A DNA stretch of 64,000 bases, from assembly GCA_950022655.1 (NCBI GenBank), contig OX465583.1, forward strand, positions 17,535,318 to 17,599,317. Direction: 5' to 3'. The position numbers and the translations under genes are program-made. The stretch's first letter is position 1, and every line of letters begins with the position of its first letter. This stretch comes from Alentia gelatinosa. Taxonomy: Eukaryota > Annelida > Polychaeta > Phyllodocida > Polynoidae. Shown one piece after another: positions 11,339-23,055 of the stretch. The notes below the pieces were generated by a model. That model was not told where the DNA came from. It was given only the letters and a program-made list of their open reading frames with translations, and did not search any database.

Positions 11339-13654
11339 CCATGAGAGCGGTGACGTCGAGCGGCCCCGGAGAGGTGCTTCCCCTGGCGGGCGTACTTTCC
11401 TTGACGACGGGCGGGGGTGGTGGCGGGGACCCGGACGGGCTCTTCAGACGCTCGGGCTTTTTAGCGCGTGGCGGCGACGATCCCGCGCGTCTCTGCCGCG
11501 TCTGAGGGGTTGGGGAGGCGCGCGGGCTCGGCGTCGGCTGCGACTTGCCCGACGACCCCTTCCGGGTCAACCGCGGGGATGCTGACCTTGAGTAGGCGTC
11601 CTCCAGCTCGTAGGTCATGTCCTCTACGTCCGATTTGCTGCAGTACTCGTAAAGCCCGTCAGCGGCGCTGGCGTCGGCGGGCAGCATGTCGCCGGCCGAG
11701 TTACTCCGCTTGTTCTTCCGCTTCAGGCTGTCTTTGCGCGTATGGATGATGTCCTTGACACGCCCCCAAGCGGAGCGGTGGCTGTGGTACTTCCGGGAGC
11801 CCTCAGCACCACCTTTCGTCGTCGCGCTCTTGGTGCTGGAGTCGTCACTGACGTCAGCGAAGTTCTCACTGCTCTTAGTGACCTTGAAGCTGGACGACCT
11901 CTTGATGGACGGGGACCGTGGCAGTTCGAGGGAATCCCCGCAGAGTTCTGTGGAGCCCGCGTCTGAGTTGTCACTCATGCAGAGCGTCGGGCTCGATTGT
12001 CGTCTGCGTAAAGATGTCTGCTTTACTGTGAGGAAATTGGACGATTTTGTGTGTTCGGATTCTGTCATGACGGGCGCTGATGCTGGGGGTTTACATGTCA
12101 GAGAGTGCTGCATCCGGAACTCCACCTCATCAGCAGTGATTACCGGACTGTGGCCCCCGCCATACCCTGAGCTGCTCCCGCCGTCAACGTCCACCACTGA
12201 ATCCACCCCGCCGCCAACCAGGATCTCTTCATAGATGTTCTGGTCGTCTGCGATCACGCTAGGAATCACAGGCTCGCTTTCTATTGATACCGGACTCGAT
12301 GGCTCGAACGTTGGTGACGTGGGTGATGTCGATGCGCGTCCGTGTCGCTCTGATGATGTCAGTACGTCACTTCCAGGCACCATCTGTGGCAGACTGGCAG
12401 GCGGCTTGACACACTTACTGTTGGCCCTCACTAGCTGCTCTGCTGTTATTGTGGATGGCTCGGACTTAGTGGAAGTCTCTGGTTTGCCACTGAACACCTT
12501 CTTAACACGCTCCCACTTGGACGAGATCTTGGACTTGGAGAACATGGCCTCGAACCTGTTGTAATCCTTGGTGTGTTTGTCTGAGGTACGTTTTGTAAGG
12601 TGGTGATGGTGCGTAGTGTGAGCTGGGCCCAGGTTCAGGTCGATGTCTACCATGTCAACGTTGATTGAGCCGACGGACTGACTTCTGTGTGTGAGTTTAT
12701 TCAGCTTCCGCGTGGCCTGTTCAAGGCCCTCCTCGTCCTCTGAACTGTCACTCACGTAATGCCCCAACAACACACCATCCGACCTCTGCTGATGTTGTAA
12801 AACCTTTGACCTTGATGCGTGTTTGGTGGACTTTGACCTTCCCCTGACCTTGGGCGAGGCTGTTTTGAGCATGTGGTCGTTGAGCATGTTGTTGTGCACC
12901 TGGAGCAGAGACTTAGTGTTCTCCAGGTAGTTACACTTCTTCCGCAGATTCCTGTTCTGGGACTTTAACTCAGTGAGCTGTTCCAGTAACCTGACCAGGT
13001 TCTCGAGGTGCTCGAGCCCGACTCCGCCGTACGCGGACGTGCATGGACTCCGTGACCGTGAGCGCGTCTTAGATCGAAAACGAGGCTGTCTGGTGACCTC
13101 GACAGGGGAGAGGCACCTCGGGGAGAGGACATCCTCTGTGAACTGTCGCTCTTGTTCCTGGAAAATATCCATGACCTCCTTTTCTGTCATCTGATTAGTG
13201 CAATCCACACCTCCTTCGCACCTCTTACTAATGTTTCCCTTTGACTCCTTACCAGAGTGGGTTCGGACAACCCCATTCTTAACCTCGTTTTTTGGTTCAT
13301 TTGCACACTTGCATTCCTCAGTTTGTTCTGTTTCGCACCCTCCTCCATGATCTTTCGTCAAACACTGGTGTTTGTTCATATCCTTTGTCGAAGACTCGTG
13401 TTTATTCGCCCTGTGTTCGGTTGTGTCTGGTTTGCTATCCTTCTCCTTTCCCTTGTCTGGAGTAGTTACAGTGTCACTTGTTGCCGCAGGTGGCGCTAGG
13501 GTCGCTCCGCTGGTGCTTGTGTGTATAGCATTAGTTCCGTCGTCAGCGAGGTAGAAGATGACGTCACGCACGTATTGTTCCTCGTAGCGGATGACGTCAT
13601 CATGTTCCTCGGCCATGTCGTAACCGGAAGTCCACAGCTCACACTGCTCTGCGT
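11339..13654 (-). CDS. Large internal exon, serine-rich coiled-coil protein of unknown family
   Basis: This is the strongest coding signal: an open frame of 772 codons, well above chance length. The minus strand shows a pyrimidine-rich acceptor ending TTTGTTTTAG before 13654 and a donor GTAAGC after 11339; both splices are phase 1 and the exon is 2316 nt. In order the protein shows an acidic N-terminal part, a Ser/Arg stretch, a leucine-heptad coiled coil (about 13015-12870, containing LVRLLEQLTELK), a basic W-x-R-V-K module (KWERVKKVF, about 12525-12488), RRQSSP and KRSSSF motifs that resemble phosphorylation or 14-3-3 sites, a second W-x-R-V-K module (AWGRVKDII, about 11776-11739), and a Pro/Ser tail with a run of six prolines. 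No enzyme domain is visible. A scaffold or cytoskeletal role is only a guess. Open frames on the opposite strand are shadows. Confidence 0.78.
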
Positions 13655-14390
13655 CTAAAACAAAGAAAATGAAAATCATAATTAAAGGCATATTCTACAA
13701 TACGTAGCGGTCCCATCTGGAGGTTGACATTAATCAGTTCAAGCTGCTTTTGCGACAATGCCAAATGCATGAAATATAAAGGTTTGGTCCACTTTGTCCC
13801 AACCCAATGTATAAAATTTGTATTTACCAAATATTTCAGAAAGCTTGCATACCTTTTCTTACAAGATTTATGGAGGTGAGGGGGGGGGGGGGCAGATCTT
13901 CAGAAATATATGGGTGGCCCCGTAGAGGAGACTTGAACACATTTTCAGACGGGATTTTCATTAAAAATATCTGTACGGGCTCAGTTACTACGTTGTCTTA
14001 TTACTATATACCTACTAATCATTTGAAACCCCATTTTATCAACTTTTCTGTTCCACAATGCTCACCCCGTTCCCGTCCTAATCCACTGCCATTCTCTGCG
14101 GCCCGCTGTGACAGTGGGCGCGAACATTATTTATACTACACCCCTAGCAGCAGGCAATATTTCATAGACGTTCGATCACAAGTATATACTAAAGCTAAAC
14201 CATATCATCATATCTCAATCATCATTACGACGAAATACTGACAGCAGCCACTCATATCATGTACCTAAAAGTCATGAAAAATGAACAATTTAGGCACAAC
14301 CTGGAAGTGATCCAAATATTATTTATACTGCCCCCCTAAAAGCGGGCAGTATTCCATAGAAAGTAATTTCCAGATATATATTATAAAAGA

Positions 14391-14490
14391 CATGGTTAGT
14401 GTGGCCGAATGGAATCTGTTCAGAGATGTTTTGGTCAGAAATATTCACCGAAAGTCGAAGACTGAGGTGAATATTTAACCAACAGAATTA
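14391..14490 (+). repeat. Small hairpin repeat
   Basis: The arms AGAAATATTCACC (from 14437) and GGTGAATATTT (14466-14476) form a hairpin with a 16-base loop. The left flank, 14391-14428, is the inverse of a sequence at 672-702. It may be the end of another foldback family. Confidence 0.45.
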
Positions 14491-14759
14491 GAGAAATTTA
14501 TCAGTTCATAAAAATGTGGGTGCAGGAAGTGGTATCTCCGTGTCGGTTCAGGTGAAGTGCACGTAACACGACACAAGTCCGCTCACATATGGCTCACCCT
14601 GTTCACCACCCACCAATAATCGACCAGCCAACTGTTCGCACGCTCTCCCTGGGAACTGGGTCACCAGAGGAAGAGTTCAACTTGTCGAACTTTCGCAGCT
14701 TATCATATCTTCATAAAAAGTTACAAAATGGATAAGCGAGGTTCAAATAAGGTATTTCA

Positions 14760-15083
14760 TATTCCTATATACCTATGAGCGAACAACCTATGATTACTTA
14801 ACGCTGCTGGGGGTGGAATAACTTTTGATTACTGCCCAGGTTGAAGTTACTGCCCAGGTTGACGTTTACTGCCCAGGTTGACGTTCAGAGACATTCGGTT
14901 TTTATCGATTTTAGCCGACAATTGAAGGAATATAGGAATAGGGAAACCATGTACCAGTGGAAATAAGTCAAAGTTACTCGGGAAGGCTTGGAAAAATTAC
15001 TGCCCGCGGCTACGCCTTGGGCAGTAATGTTTCCAAGCCTTACCTCGTAACTTTGACTTATTCCCACCGGAACATAGTTTCCC
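14760..15083 (+). mobile_element. Bipartite foldback element, family C copy 2
   Basis: Lobe 1 (14760-14940) is bounded by TATTCCTATATACC and GGAATATAGGAATA. It contains three copies of the TTACTGCCCAGGTTGA unit. Lobe 2 (14941-15083) is a hairpin that starts GGGAAACCATG and ends at its near inverse, with the tip GCGGCTACGCCTTGG. It is inverted relative to copy 1. Confidence 0.75.
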
Positions 15084-16289
15084 TCTATTCCGAGCCAACG
15101 ATTATGTCAGATGAGCCCAAATAGTGCGATAAGATCTGGCAATTTTGTTTAGTAAAGGAAAAATACAAGCCTTCCACTAACCCTTCCCCCTGCTCCAGTG
15201 TCTCATAGATTCCATACCCAGGTCTGTTATCAGAGCAATATATTTCATAAATAGCGTCAAAACATAATTGTATACCATCATCAAGGCAGGATCATGCCTG
15301 TTCTATACTGAGTTCTGACGCTGTTCACCTTTGCCTGCACTCTGCACACACAGGAGACCCTCACAGTTGGAACTGCACATGAATTCCGCCTGAGAATGTG
15401 TATCTCTAAACCGGCTAAAACACCTAACAGGATCTCTAAAGGTCACCTCGTCAGTTCTTCTGCAAACGTACTTCATATGATAAGATGGAATTTGATTAAC
15501 ACTTAGTAATCAATATCAATTTATCATGATAAGGAGTGCAGCTAGTGTATGCCAACGGATCCTGGTGGTTTAGAAAATAAAACTGATTTTTCACTATTAT
15601 TAAATGATTTAAAATATTGCTACATTGGAGACCATGCGCTAGCAAATATCTTTCTTTACTTAGGAAAAAAAATCTTGATTCGCCAGTAACTTTCATTATG
15701 AAAGAAAATAGGGCAGCCACGTTCGAAGTGTTAACCACAAATCGCCCTCAGTAAATGCTAGGGATTTTCATTATGAAACTCCTTGCAGAGAAGACACATT
15801 GAGAGGCTTTGACCAGTATGACCAGCATGGCTATACCCTGTTGTTGTAGACCCTGCACACTTGCCCACCCCTCGAGCTATGTATAAACAGACAATTCTAG
15901 GATAGGAACAGGCCGCTCATCTCGGAGGTAATTCTGGGCACTGACCACTGGGCGCATGATTAGGGTTCGTCGGGGGAACCCCTACTGCCGTACACCATCC
16001 CCGACCGAGGGCACAGGCCTAGACATGCATAAGTCTTTGGTGATCGTCATTCATTAAGAAATCAAACAACTTTGTGAACTTCTCCCAAACGCCTGACAGG
16101 GCAAGTAATCAGGAACCAGTGTGTTGGGGCGGGGTAGGTGAGTTGACACCTATAATCAGTTCACCTATGTTGTTTTTTCATTATTAGGAAATTGAGTGTG
16201 GACATTTATTTGATTTATGTTCCTCCTGTATCGTGATAATAATGTCCTCTTACTATGTTTTACTCCATTGGAACAACTCTTACATTAGG
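15084..16289. other. Non-coding, nothing recognised
   Basis: I see no repeat, splice-bounded exon or RNA gene here. Confidence 0.35.
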
Positions 16290-16490
16290 ACACAGAGACT
16301 GGGACCAGTCTAGCACAGGCTGGACACTGACTTGTCCATTAAGTGTGTGTGAAGGTGGGAGTAAGGGGGGGTCGAGACTGGATGCTCACTGGGCATTACG
16401 TGTGATTGGGGGTGGGGGAGAACAGACTGGACACTGACCATTAAGTGTATGGCGTGGGGCGGGGGAGCTGAAGGGCATTAAGTGTGTGAG
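16290..16490 (+). repeat. Degenerate tandem repeat
   Basis: The words ACTGGACACTGAC and ATTAAGTGTGTG recur three to four times with G-rich spacers. Confidence 0.5.
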
Positions 16491-16842
16491 AGGGGGAAGA
16501 ACGCTGAGTGACCTCCCGCAGATATGTTGATCCTGGCCTCTAGCCGCTGGGTTGGGGTGGGGTTTTAGCGTCCGGGGCTATCCCCTCCTCCCCCCCCTCA
16601 CACACACGCACACCGAGTGAGCCGAGTGGGTAGGCGGGATGTAAATGGGGTGGAATGGGTCTAAAGACTCTTCCTGGTAAATATCACCCGCCTGGTCAAA
16701 CAGTCAGTACTCAGAGGCAGGCCTAAATCATAGCCCTGGAGAACCTAGCTGGAGAACCTCGCTGATGCTTAGGCCCACGCCTTCAGAGTATTGCCTGAGG
16801 CCAGATGTGTGAGTGGAAGTTCATATAATATATGCTTCTGCG

Positions 16843-17245
16843 ACACGCACACTGCTGGCCCATCTTGATATGGGCGTTAAATATACTACCATGATACACA
16901 CTGCCTATCCGTCACTTCAAGAACATGATCTATATTACCGTGGTACATACTGCCTATTCTTCCTTTCAAGGACATGATCTATATTACCATGATACATAAT
17001 GCTTGCCCGTCTCTTCAAGAAATTAATCTACATTACCATGATACACACTGCCTACCCATCTCTATATGAACGTAATCTATATTAACACAATGCACACTGC
17101 TGACCCATCTTTTTATGGATATTATTTATCACTGCGATACACGCTGCCTACATATCTCTTCAAGATTGCCATTTAAATTACCATGATGCATACTGCTTGC
17201 CCATCTCTTTATAATGTAATGTAAAATTACAATGATACCACTACG
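16843..17245 (+). repeat. About 49-bp minisatellite
   Basis: About eight diverged units carry GATACACACTGCCTACCC, then ATCTCTTCAAG, then a TATATTACCAT ending. Confidence 0.8.
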
Positions 17246-17339
17246 GTATTATGATGTACCTATGGCTCAACACTCTTTAGTTACATACCACTGCTAGAGG
17301 TAGAGTAACTTTGCTTTATACCTCGGGTAGGTGTTTCTT

Positions 17340-17640
17340 GATCAAGGATGCTTATCCGTTAACCAGAGTGGTTGTTCAGTTATCAAGGGTGTCACGTGAA
17401 GAAATCTAGACTAGTCAGATCGTCGTTTATATCTGTGATACGGGCATGACCTTGGAGTTTCTCGATTTGTGTGGGCAGTTGATCGGAGGTAAACAAGTCG
17501 CCATTTTAATCAATAATTGAAAGTATATACATGTGTACATATTATAATAGCGAAACAAGTTCCAGGTGAAGAGATTCTAAATTACTCAGTGCGGATTTCG
17601 AAAATTACCTGGCCAATGCCTCGTCAAGTAATTCTTGATA
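17340..17640 (+). repeat. Dispersed repeat H, copy 1
   Basis: The block with GTTAACCAGAGTGGTTGTT and GTTATCAAGGGT matches 44910-45110 in the same order, about 80% in the best part. The class is unknown. Confidence 0.55.
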
Positions 17641-18009
17641 TCATCACCACGTTATATTGGAATTCTTTCAATTGGAACCAGTTTCCCTCTAATACAAATT
17701 GTTCTTATGTCTGTTCAATTCATACAATCTACATTACCATGATACAGAATACCAATAGTATCTGTCGTCTTAAATAAAGACTGGGAGACCTTTTCTCTGC
17801 TGCTGGCGTGGATCCAGCTGACGGGTGTGTGGGTGATGCTGTCACCAGGAGGCGACACCCACCACCTTCATACTACTGATAAGTGAGGTCAGGGGCCAAT
17901 GAGGTGACAGGTAGGTAGCTAACAATACAGACATATGACAATGATATATTCTCCTGTCGCTGCATGCCATGTAATTCGATGAGATGGAGATGAATGAAAT
18001 GCCCTAGTC

Positions 18010-18322
18010 TCAGTAGGAGGCAGAGAGACAAGCTGAGAGACACACAAAGATACAGGTTATACAGGAGACAGAGACAGAAAGAAAGACAAAGGGGGCAGAA
18101 AGAGAGAAAGAAACAGAGACAGAACGAGAAATAGACAGAGATAGAAACAGAGCCAGACAGCTAGAAAAAGAGACAAACAGAAACGGAGACATAAATAGAG
18201 AGACAGAGAGAGAACCAGGGGCAGAAAGAGAAGGACACAGAAGGGCAAAGGGAGAAGCAGACAGGGGGAAAGATAGAGAGGAAGAGAAACAGAGACATAC
18301 GGGGATTCATAGAGAAACAGAC

Positions 18323-18367
<45 letters not shown>

Positions 18368-18385
18368 GAGGGAGAGACAGACAAC
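18010..18385 (+). repeat. GA-rich microsatellite region
   Basis: An imperfect AGAGACAGAGA array ends in a pure GA run near 18330-18358. Long open frames on the minus strand here encode only Ser/Leu repeats and are artefacts. A 17-bp C run lies at 18602-18618. Confidence 0.9.
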
Positions 18386-19415
18386 GCATATAGAGCCGTA
18401 TAACAGTCTGGAGGCCTGTGTCTACCTTTTCACAATAAAGTCACTGCTCATACTCACAAACAAACACTAGCAGGGTTTATTTAGTAAACGACCGCCAGCT
18501 TTGTGAACCACCTCTATGTTATGTCATGTTTTTCTGTCCCACTTTCAACATGATGATAGAAAATGGTAAGGGCCGTTGAAAATGTTTAGTCAATAGTCTC
18601 TCCCCCCCCCCCCCCCCCGCCTACACACACCCATACTCAGTAATAATATGCAACTACCGTTCTGAAGGGGTCTGTTTTAAGGGCAATTAAGTCTTTTTTG
18701 TGGTGTACAGTCAGCTGTGGATATCAAGTAAATATATCAATTTGAAAGACACTAAGTTTCTTCCTTTTTTTTTTTACAAACATTGTATGGTATATTTTTG
18801 TATGGTATATTTCAAGTATGATTGGAGGGGTAATGAAGACAAGAGATTCGAGTCCCTATATTGTTTTGAATAAGCCTCCCTGAAAGTATATGGTGTTTTA
18901 AAAGGCCATATTTGTTCTTAACCTCGTAAAAAGAAAAGGGTGTCAATTGATGAAAAAGAATCTTTTAATTCCTGGTACTCTTGTTAGATCAATGTACAGA
19001 GATCGTGCTGACATTATGTGTGTAGCATCATGGAAGCGGGGATAGAATGACATAGTGCATACTGAATTTAATACGGGAATACCCTCTGGTGTGTACCTGG
19101 ATGCTGTGGAGGTTCAAGGATTGCAGGTATTAATTATGTATGAAGCTGAAAAGGCTTCTGGAAGTTTCTAGAAGATTTTACAGGTGAGATACAATGGTCA
19201 GCCGAACAGTTCAGTTCAGTGCGATCCAGGACGGGACTCCATGGGCATGGTTCTGGGAACCAGCAGCTCACATGCACAGCAAGAGCCAGAAGAAGCCACA
19301 ATAGCTTGGGCTCATAGGCAGCATGGATCAACCAGGGATTGATTCTGGGATGGAGTCATCGCAGTGAGCAGCTGCTTCGCATTCAACCATCATAGGCTAT
19401 ATCTAAACGATAGAG
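18386..19415. other. Non-coding, nothing recognised
   Basis: Apart from the C run at 18602 I see no structure. A B-box-like GATTCGAGTCC at 18845 lacks a partner A box. Confidence 0.35.
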
Positions 19416-20223
19416 GACCAGGGGGCTGTTTCACCAGGAGCTATAAGTCTCGCTGTTGGCAACAGTGGCAGCAAAGCGGCAGTTTGCATTTCATTAGAAG
19501 GTGCAGTCAAGTGTGAATGGCACTTGGGACACGAGCAGCACCAATAGTAGCAGAACCCATTTCATCAGTCAAGTGTCTCTCGCTGTTACTGCCACTGTGG
19601 CGCCACTGTAAGCGAGATGGTCGACCCTCTCGTTGGTAACATATATAGAAGGTTTTCACACACTTCCCGTAGGAATTAAGCGATGAAACTTTAACACGAG
19701 TAAGGTATACATATAACCTATAATCGTACCAAATATGAAGAGAATCGGTTAAGAAGATATCGGCGTTTGAATTTTGTCATGCTCTGGTGGCCAGTGACGA
19801 GCACTTCCCGCCAGCCTCCGGGAGGAGACAATAAGAACAGCCGAAACCCCGCCACACTACAGAGGGAGTGAAAAAGAACAGCGGCAATGCAAATGCACGG
19901 AGGATGTGAAAAATTCAAACGCCGATAACTTCATATTTAGTATGATTATAGGTTATATGTACCCCTTACTCGTGTTAAAATTGCATTGCTTAATTCCTAT
20001 GGGAAGCAGGGAAATCCTCTATATACACACAGTGAGGTTTGACAGCATAGTGATACCCTGTGCTCACTAAGTGCACTATGCTGTAAAATATAATAACAGT
20101 GAGAGTTGGTGCCACTGATGAAACGCGAATTTGGGGTTGACACTGTTGGTATCGCTCTTGCTGGCACTGTTGTGGTCCTAGCTCTCGCTTTTACCACCCC
20201 ACTAGTGAAACGGCCCCCTGGTC
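19416..20223 (+). mobile_element. 0.8-kb foldback element with GGGGGC-GTTTCAC ends
   Basis: The ends are GACCAGGGGGCTGTTTCACC and the inverse of GACCAGGGGGCCGTTTCACT, a 22-bp terminal inverted repeat with two mismatches. Inside are arms of about 100 bp (19665-19770 and 19905-20010, inverted) around a 130-bp centre. No target duplication is obvious. Ends of this kind suggest a non-autonomous DNA transposon. Confidence 0.7.
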
Positions 20224-20320
20224 TTCTGAAGGTGTGAGTGAGCTAAGCTCAGGTAGCTAGAACCATGGTAGGGCCAGAGAGGAGTGACTAAAGGTAGATG
20301 ACCATAGAGCAGTGTTTGTA

Positions 20321-20623
20321 CTGGGACCTGTTTCAGTAGGCTCGTGACATTAGGCCTAGACAGACATCAACAGCGGCACCAACAGTGCAAGCAACAGTGG
20401 AAAAAGACTAGCAAATATCAGAAAATCGGAGCGCCCAATCTTTTTCATATTTGGAACGATTATAGGTTATATGTATCTCCTACTCATGTTAAAGTATCAT
20501 TGCTTAATTCCTACGAGAAGTTAGTGAAACTCCGCGTGTCATCGATTGCAATCTTGTGATCTGTCCGTATGGTGTCACAGACACCATCTAGACATGTCAC
20601 GAAACTACTGAAACAGGTCCCAG
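20321..20623 (+). mobile_element. 303-bp element with perfect 19-bp inverted ends
   Basis: CTGGGACCTGTTTCAGTAG at 20321-20339 is exactly inverted at 20605-20623. About 60 internal bp near 20455-20515, containing ATTATAGGTTATATGTA and TTGCTTAATTCCTA, also occur in both arms of the neighbour at 19416-20223. The two elements are therefore related. Confidence 0.75.
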
Positions 20624-20957
20624 ATGAGCTACGGGAATTGGCACATTGGACACTAGACAGACAGGTAAATGATGATCCCGGAGAGAAAAATGTCCAGGGC
20701 ATCCCCAAACTGTAACTGCTTCCCAAAGGAACCTTTAGTATTGAAGTAATACTAAACCGTGGAACTTTTCCTCTGACATTAAAAGAATAGATCCTGAGGA
20801 GCTTGACGTTTGTGTTCTCTGTTATAGCCAGAAGGGTTAATGCTAACACTATAATGTGCCTTTCTTGCTTCTATGAGTAAGGGGTCTGGGTCTAGTTAAT
20901 AGCAATGGTCAACATAAGCCCGGCATCAGCATGTGTCTCATATAGCATCACTACTAA

Positions 20958-21055
20958 CCCTGTGTGTATCATAGTAGCCCTGTGTATAATATAACAGCTT
21001 TGTGTGGATTATAGTACCCCTTTGCGTATTATAACAACCCTGTGTGTATTATAGC
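20958..21055 (+). repeat. About 23-bp tandem repeat
   Basis: Units like CCTGTGTGTATTATAGCA recur four to five times with substitutions. Confidence 0.65.
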
Positions 21056-21402
21056 ACTTTATATATCGTAGCAGCCCTCGCTACTAGCTCTGTATAGTAG
21101 TACAGGAGTACATAAATCTAAAATCATTCAGTTCTGCATCTGAGTAGTGGTATCACACACTCGTTTTGAGCATAATATTGACCCCCTGGTCCTAAATATG
21201 GATGCTCTGAAGTCACACATTTTACAAGTTTAACCATGGAACCCAAAGTGAATTAGATAATGTTGTTTTCTATATAGTGATGAAAATCAAGTTTGTTTGT
21301 TTGTTTGGGTAGTTTAACATCCAATTGGTTCAATTAGACTTTCAAGATTCAGAAAAAGTATTATTTTTTAATCAAATTTGCACTTTTACTATTTGAAATG
21401 AC

Positions 21403-21725
21403 ACTTCAAAAATGTCTGGAGGCATCTTCAGGCCCTGCAAGGCAATGCCCTCAGGAGAACTCTTCAGGTTCCACAGGGGAATGCCTAATGAAATCTTCAG
21501 GCCCTACATGGCAATGCCTTCAGTCGTCTTCAGGGCCTTCCCGGCAATGCCTGGAGACATCTTCATGCCCTACATGGCAATGCCTGAAGCATCCTCAGGC
21601 CCTACATAGTAATTCCCAGAGAACAGCAATGGCAATGCCAGGTTGCATCTTCAGGTTCTACAAGGGAATGCCTGGAGACATTTGCAGACCCTGCATGGCA
21701 ATGCCTTCATGCATCTTTCATATTG
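21403..21725 (+). repeat. About 33-bp minisatellite
   Basis: About nine copies of a unit containing GGCAATGCC, GGAGACATCTTCAGG and CCCTACAT. The overlapping open frames (21398-21766) translate the repeat and are probably not genes. Confidence 0.8.
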
Positions 21726-22365
21726 AAATATTTATCAGATTCAAGGCCCAGGCAATTTTCCTATAATACAGCTTTTTTTTACTCTCCTCCACACTGATTC
21801 ACACACCCTGCCCTTGACGGACCCGATGGGTACATCTCACTCTGTGCTCACATCTACACCACTGCCTGCTCTTCCTCCTTCATTTCCTCTACTAGGTCCA
21901 CACCCCCAACACAGCGGTGGGCGGACGAGGCAGAGTAGCTCTATCTGGCCCAGCCCCCATCTACCCGCTCTCCTCCCCGTACTTACTATCCATCTCTGCT
22001 CGTAGTGCAGTAGGACTCTGCTAGTTCCGCACGGTGAGTTCCGGCGCTGGCCGTGGGAGGTCGCCACTGTTCCCCTACTACGTGATGTCTTCTTCGTTTT
22101 TTGCGCCGTCGACAGTTGTTGCTGCGTTCACTGAGAGCTGCTCGGAGCTGCTCGGAGATGTGCGAACGTCGAGGAATGAGCAGCTCACGTAGTCTTGTGG
22201 GATCTCACGGGATCTCGTGTGTGAGCAGGTCTGAGGCTGCGCTGTGGGCGGCTAGCTGGTTGGCTGCCCGCGGTTTGGCACTCACTGCTGGTATAACAGT
22301 CTGGCCAGATCAACCCCCACCACACTACCCTCCCTCCCCTCTTAGGGCCTGCTCCTCCTGCTCAC
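21726..22365. other. GC-richer stretch downstream of the proposed small exon
   Basis: It is richer in GC than the neighbouring repeats and has decamer-like words GAGCTGCTCG near 22135. The plus-strand open frame 22101-22682 spans it but resembles nothing I know. Confidence 0.3.
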
Positions 22366-22480
22366 CCGCTCCCTCTTCATACTCACTCAACAATCTCCTC
22401 CGCAACACTCCACCCGGCCCCAGAGAACATCTGGAGAGCAGCTCAATGACATCAGCTGGAGATCCACTCCTCCAGTTCCT
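22366..22480 (-). CDS. Candidate upstream exon of the minus-strand gene
   Basis: On the minus strand an acceptor ending CCCACAG precedes 22480 and a donor GTGAGC follows 22366. The 115-nt exon reads 38 codons plus one base, with protein-like composition including ADVIELLSRCS and LRRRLLSEYEEG. It ends in phase 1, and the large exon at 13654 begins in phase 1, so the joined frame stays open across the junction with an Asp codon. I do not recognise the family. An alternative acceptor about 40 bases further upstream (CACCCCTCCAG) would also keep the frame open. This rests on splice grammar and phase, not on homology. Confidence 0.42.
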
Positions 22481-22689
22481 CTGTGGGCTCCAAGAGGGCG
22501 CCCCAGGTTGGTTTCTAGCTACTGGAGGGGTGACAGTGGGTGACACTACTGGGTCACTGTTACATCATAGTCAGAGTGGCTCTTCCTTTACTTATCCATA
22601 CTCCAGGGCCTCCTCCCCTCTTACTACCAGAGGATGGTCTCAGCCAGGATATGACGCAACACACTATAGAACCTGGTTCTGATTGGATG

Positions 22690-23055
22690 CTAGCCACTAC
22701 AATCTGCACATGCGTGTGTATATTTCCACATCAATAACACACGTTATGAATGTTCTCTGTCACAAGCTGGGTGTGTATATTTCCACACTCATACCCCGCA
22801 TAATGGATGTTACCCACCACAATCTGCATTTATGTATTTCCACATTTATACCCAGCATTATGGATCTTACCCACCAAGATATGTCTGCTTATATTTCCAC
22901 ATTCATACCCAACATTATGGATGTTATCTGCCACTATCTGCATAGTAATTTCCACATCCATACCATTGTGGACGTTAGCCACCACAATCTGCATGCGTGT
23001 ATATTTCCACATTCATACCCAACGTTAGGGGCGTGATCTGCCACAATCTACATGT
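22690..23055 (+). repeat. About 57-bp minisatellite
   Basis: Six to seven units contain CCACAATCTGCAT, TATATTTCCACATTCAT and ACCCAACATTATGGATGTTA. Open frames on both strands come from the repeat. Confidence 0.8.

Larger units (their letters stand above)
13655..22365 (-). other. Proposed intron between the two minus-strand exons
   Basis: If the exon at 22366-22480 belongs to the same gene, this 8.7-kb span is a phase-1 intron. It is filled with tandem repeats, two related foldbacks (19416-20623) and a family C element. A 13-bp G run lies at 13880. Additional small exons inside cannot be excluded. Confidence 0.35.

Noticed and set aside
11468..13554. Several plus-strand open frames opposite the large exon
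   Set aside because: They are shadows of the GC-rich minus-strand coding exon and lack splice support.
18057..18389. 110-codon open frame on the minus strand
   Set aside because: It encodes only Ser/Leu/Pro repeats produced by the GA microsatellite.
18845..18855. Perfect Pol III B-box, GATTCGAGTCC
   Set aside because: No A box at the right distance and no cloverleaf fold, so no tRNA gene or tRNA-derived SINE is claimed.
22101..22682. 193-codon plus-strand open frame
   Set aside because: The composition is Ser/Ala/Arg/Gly-rich without a known domain, and the minus strand offers a better splice-bounded exon in the same place.
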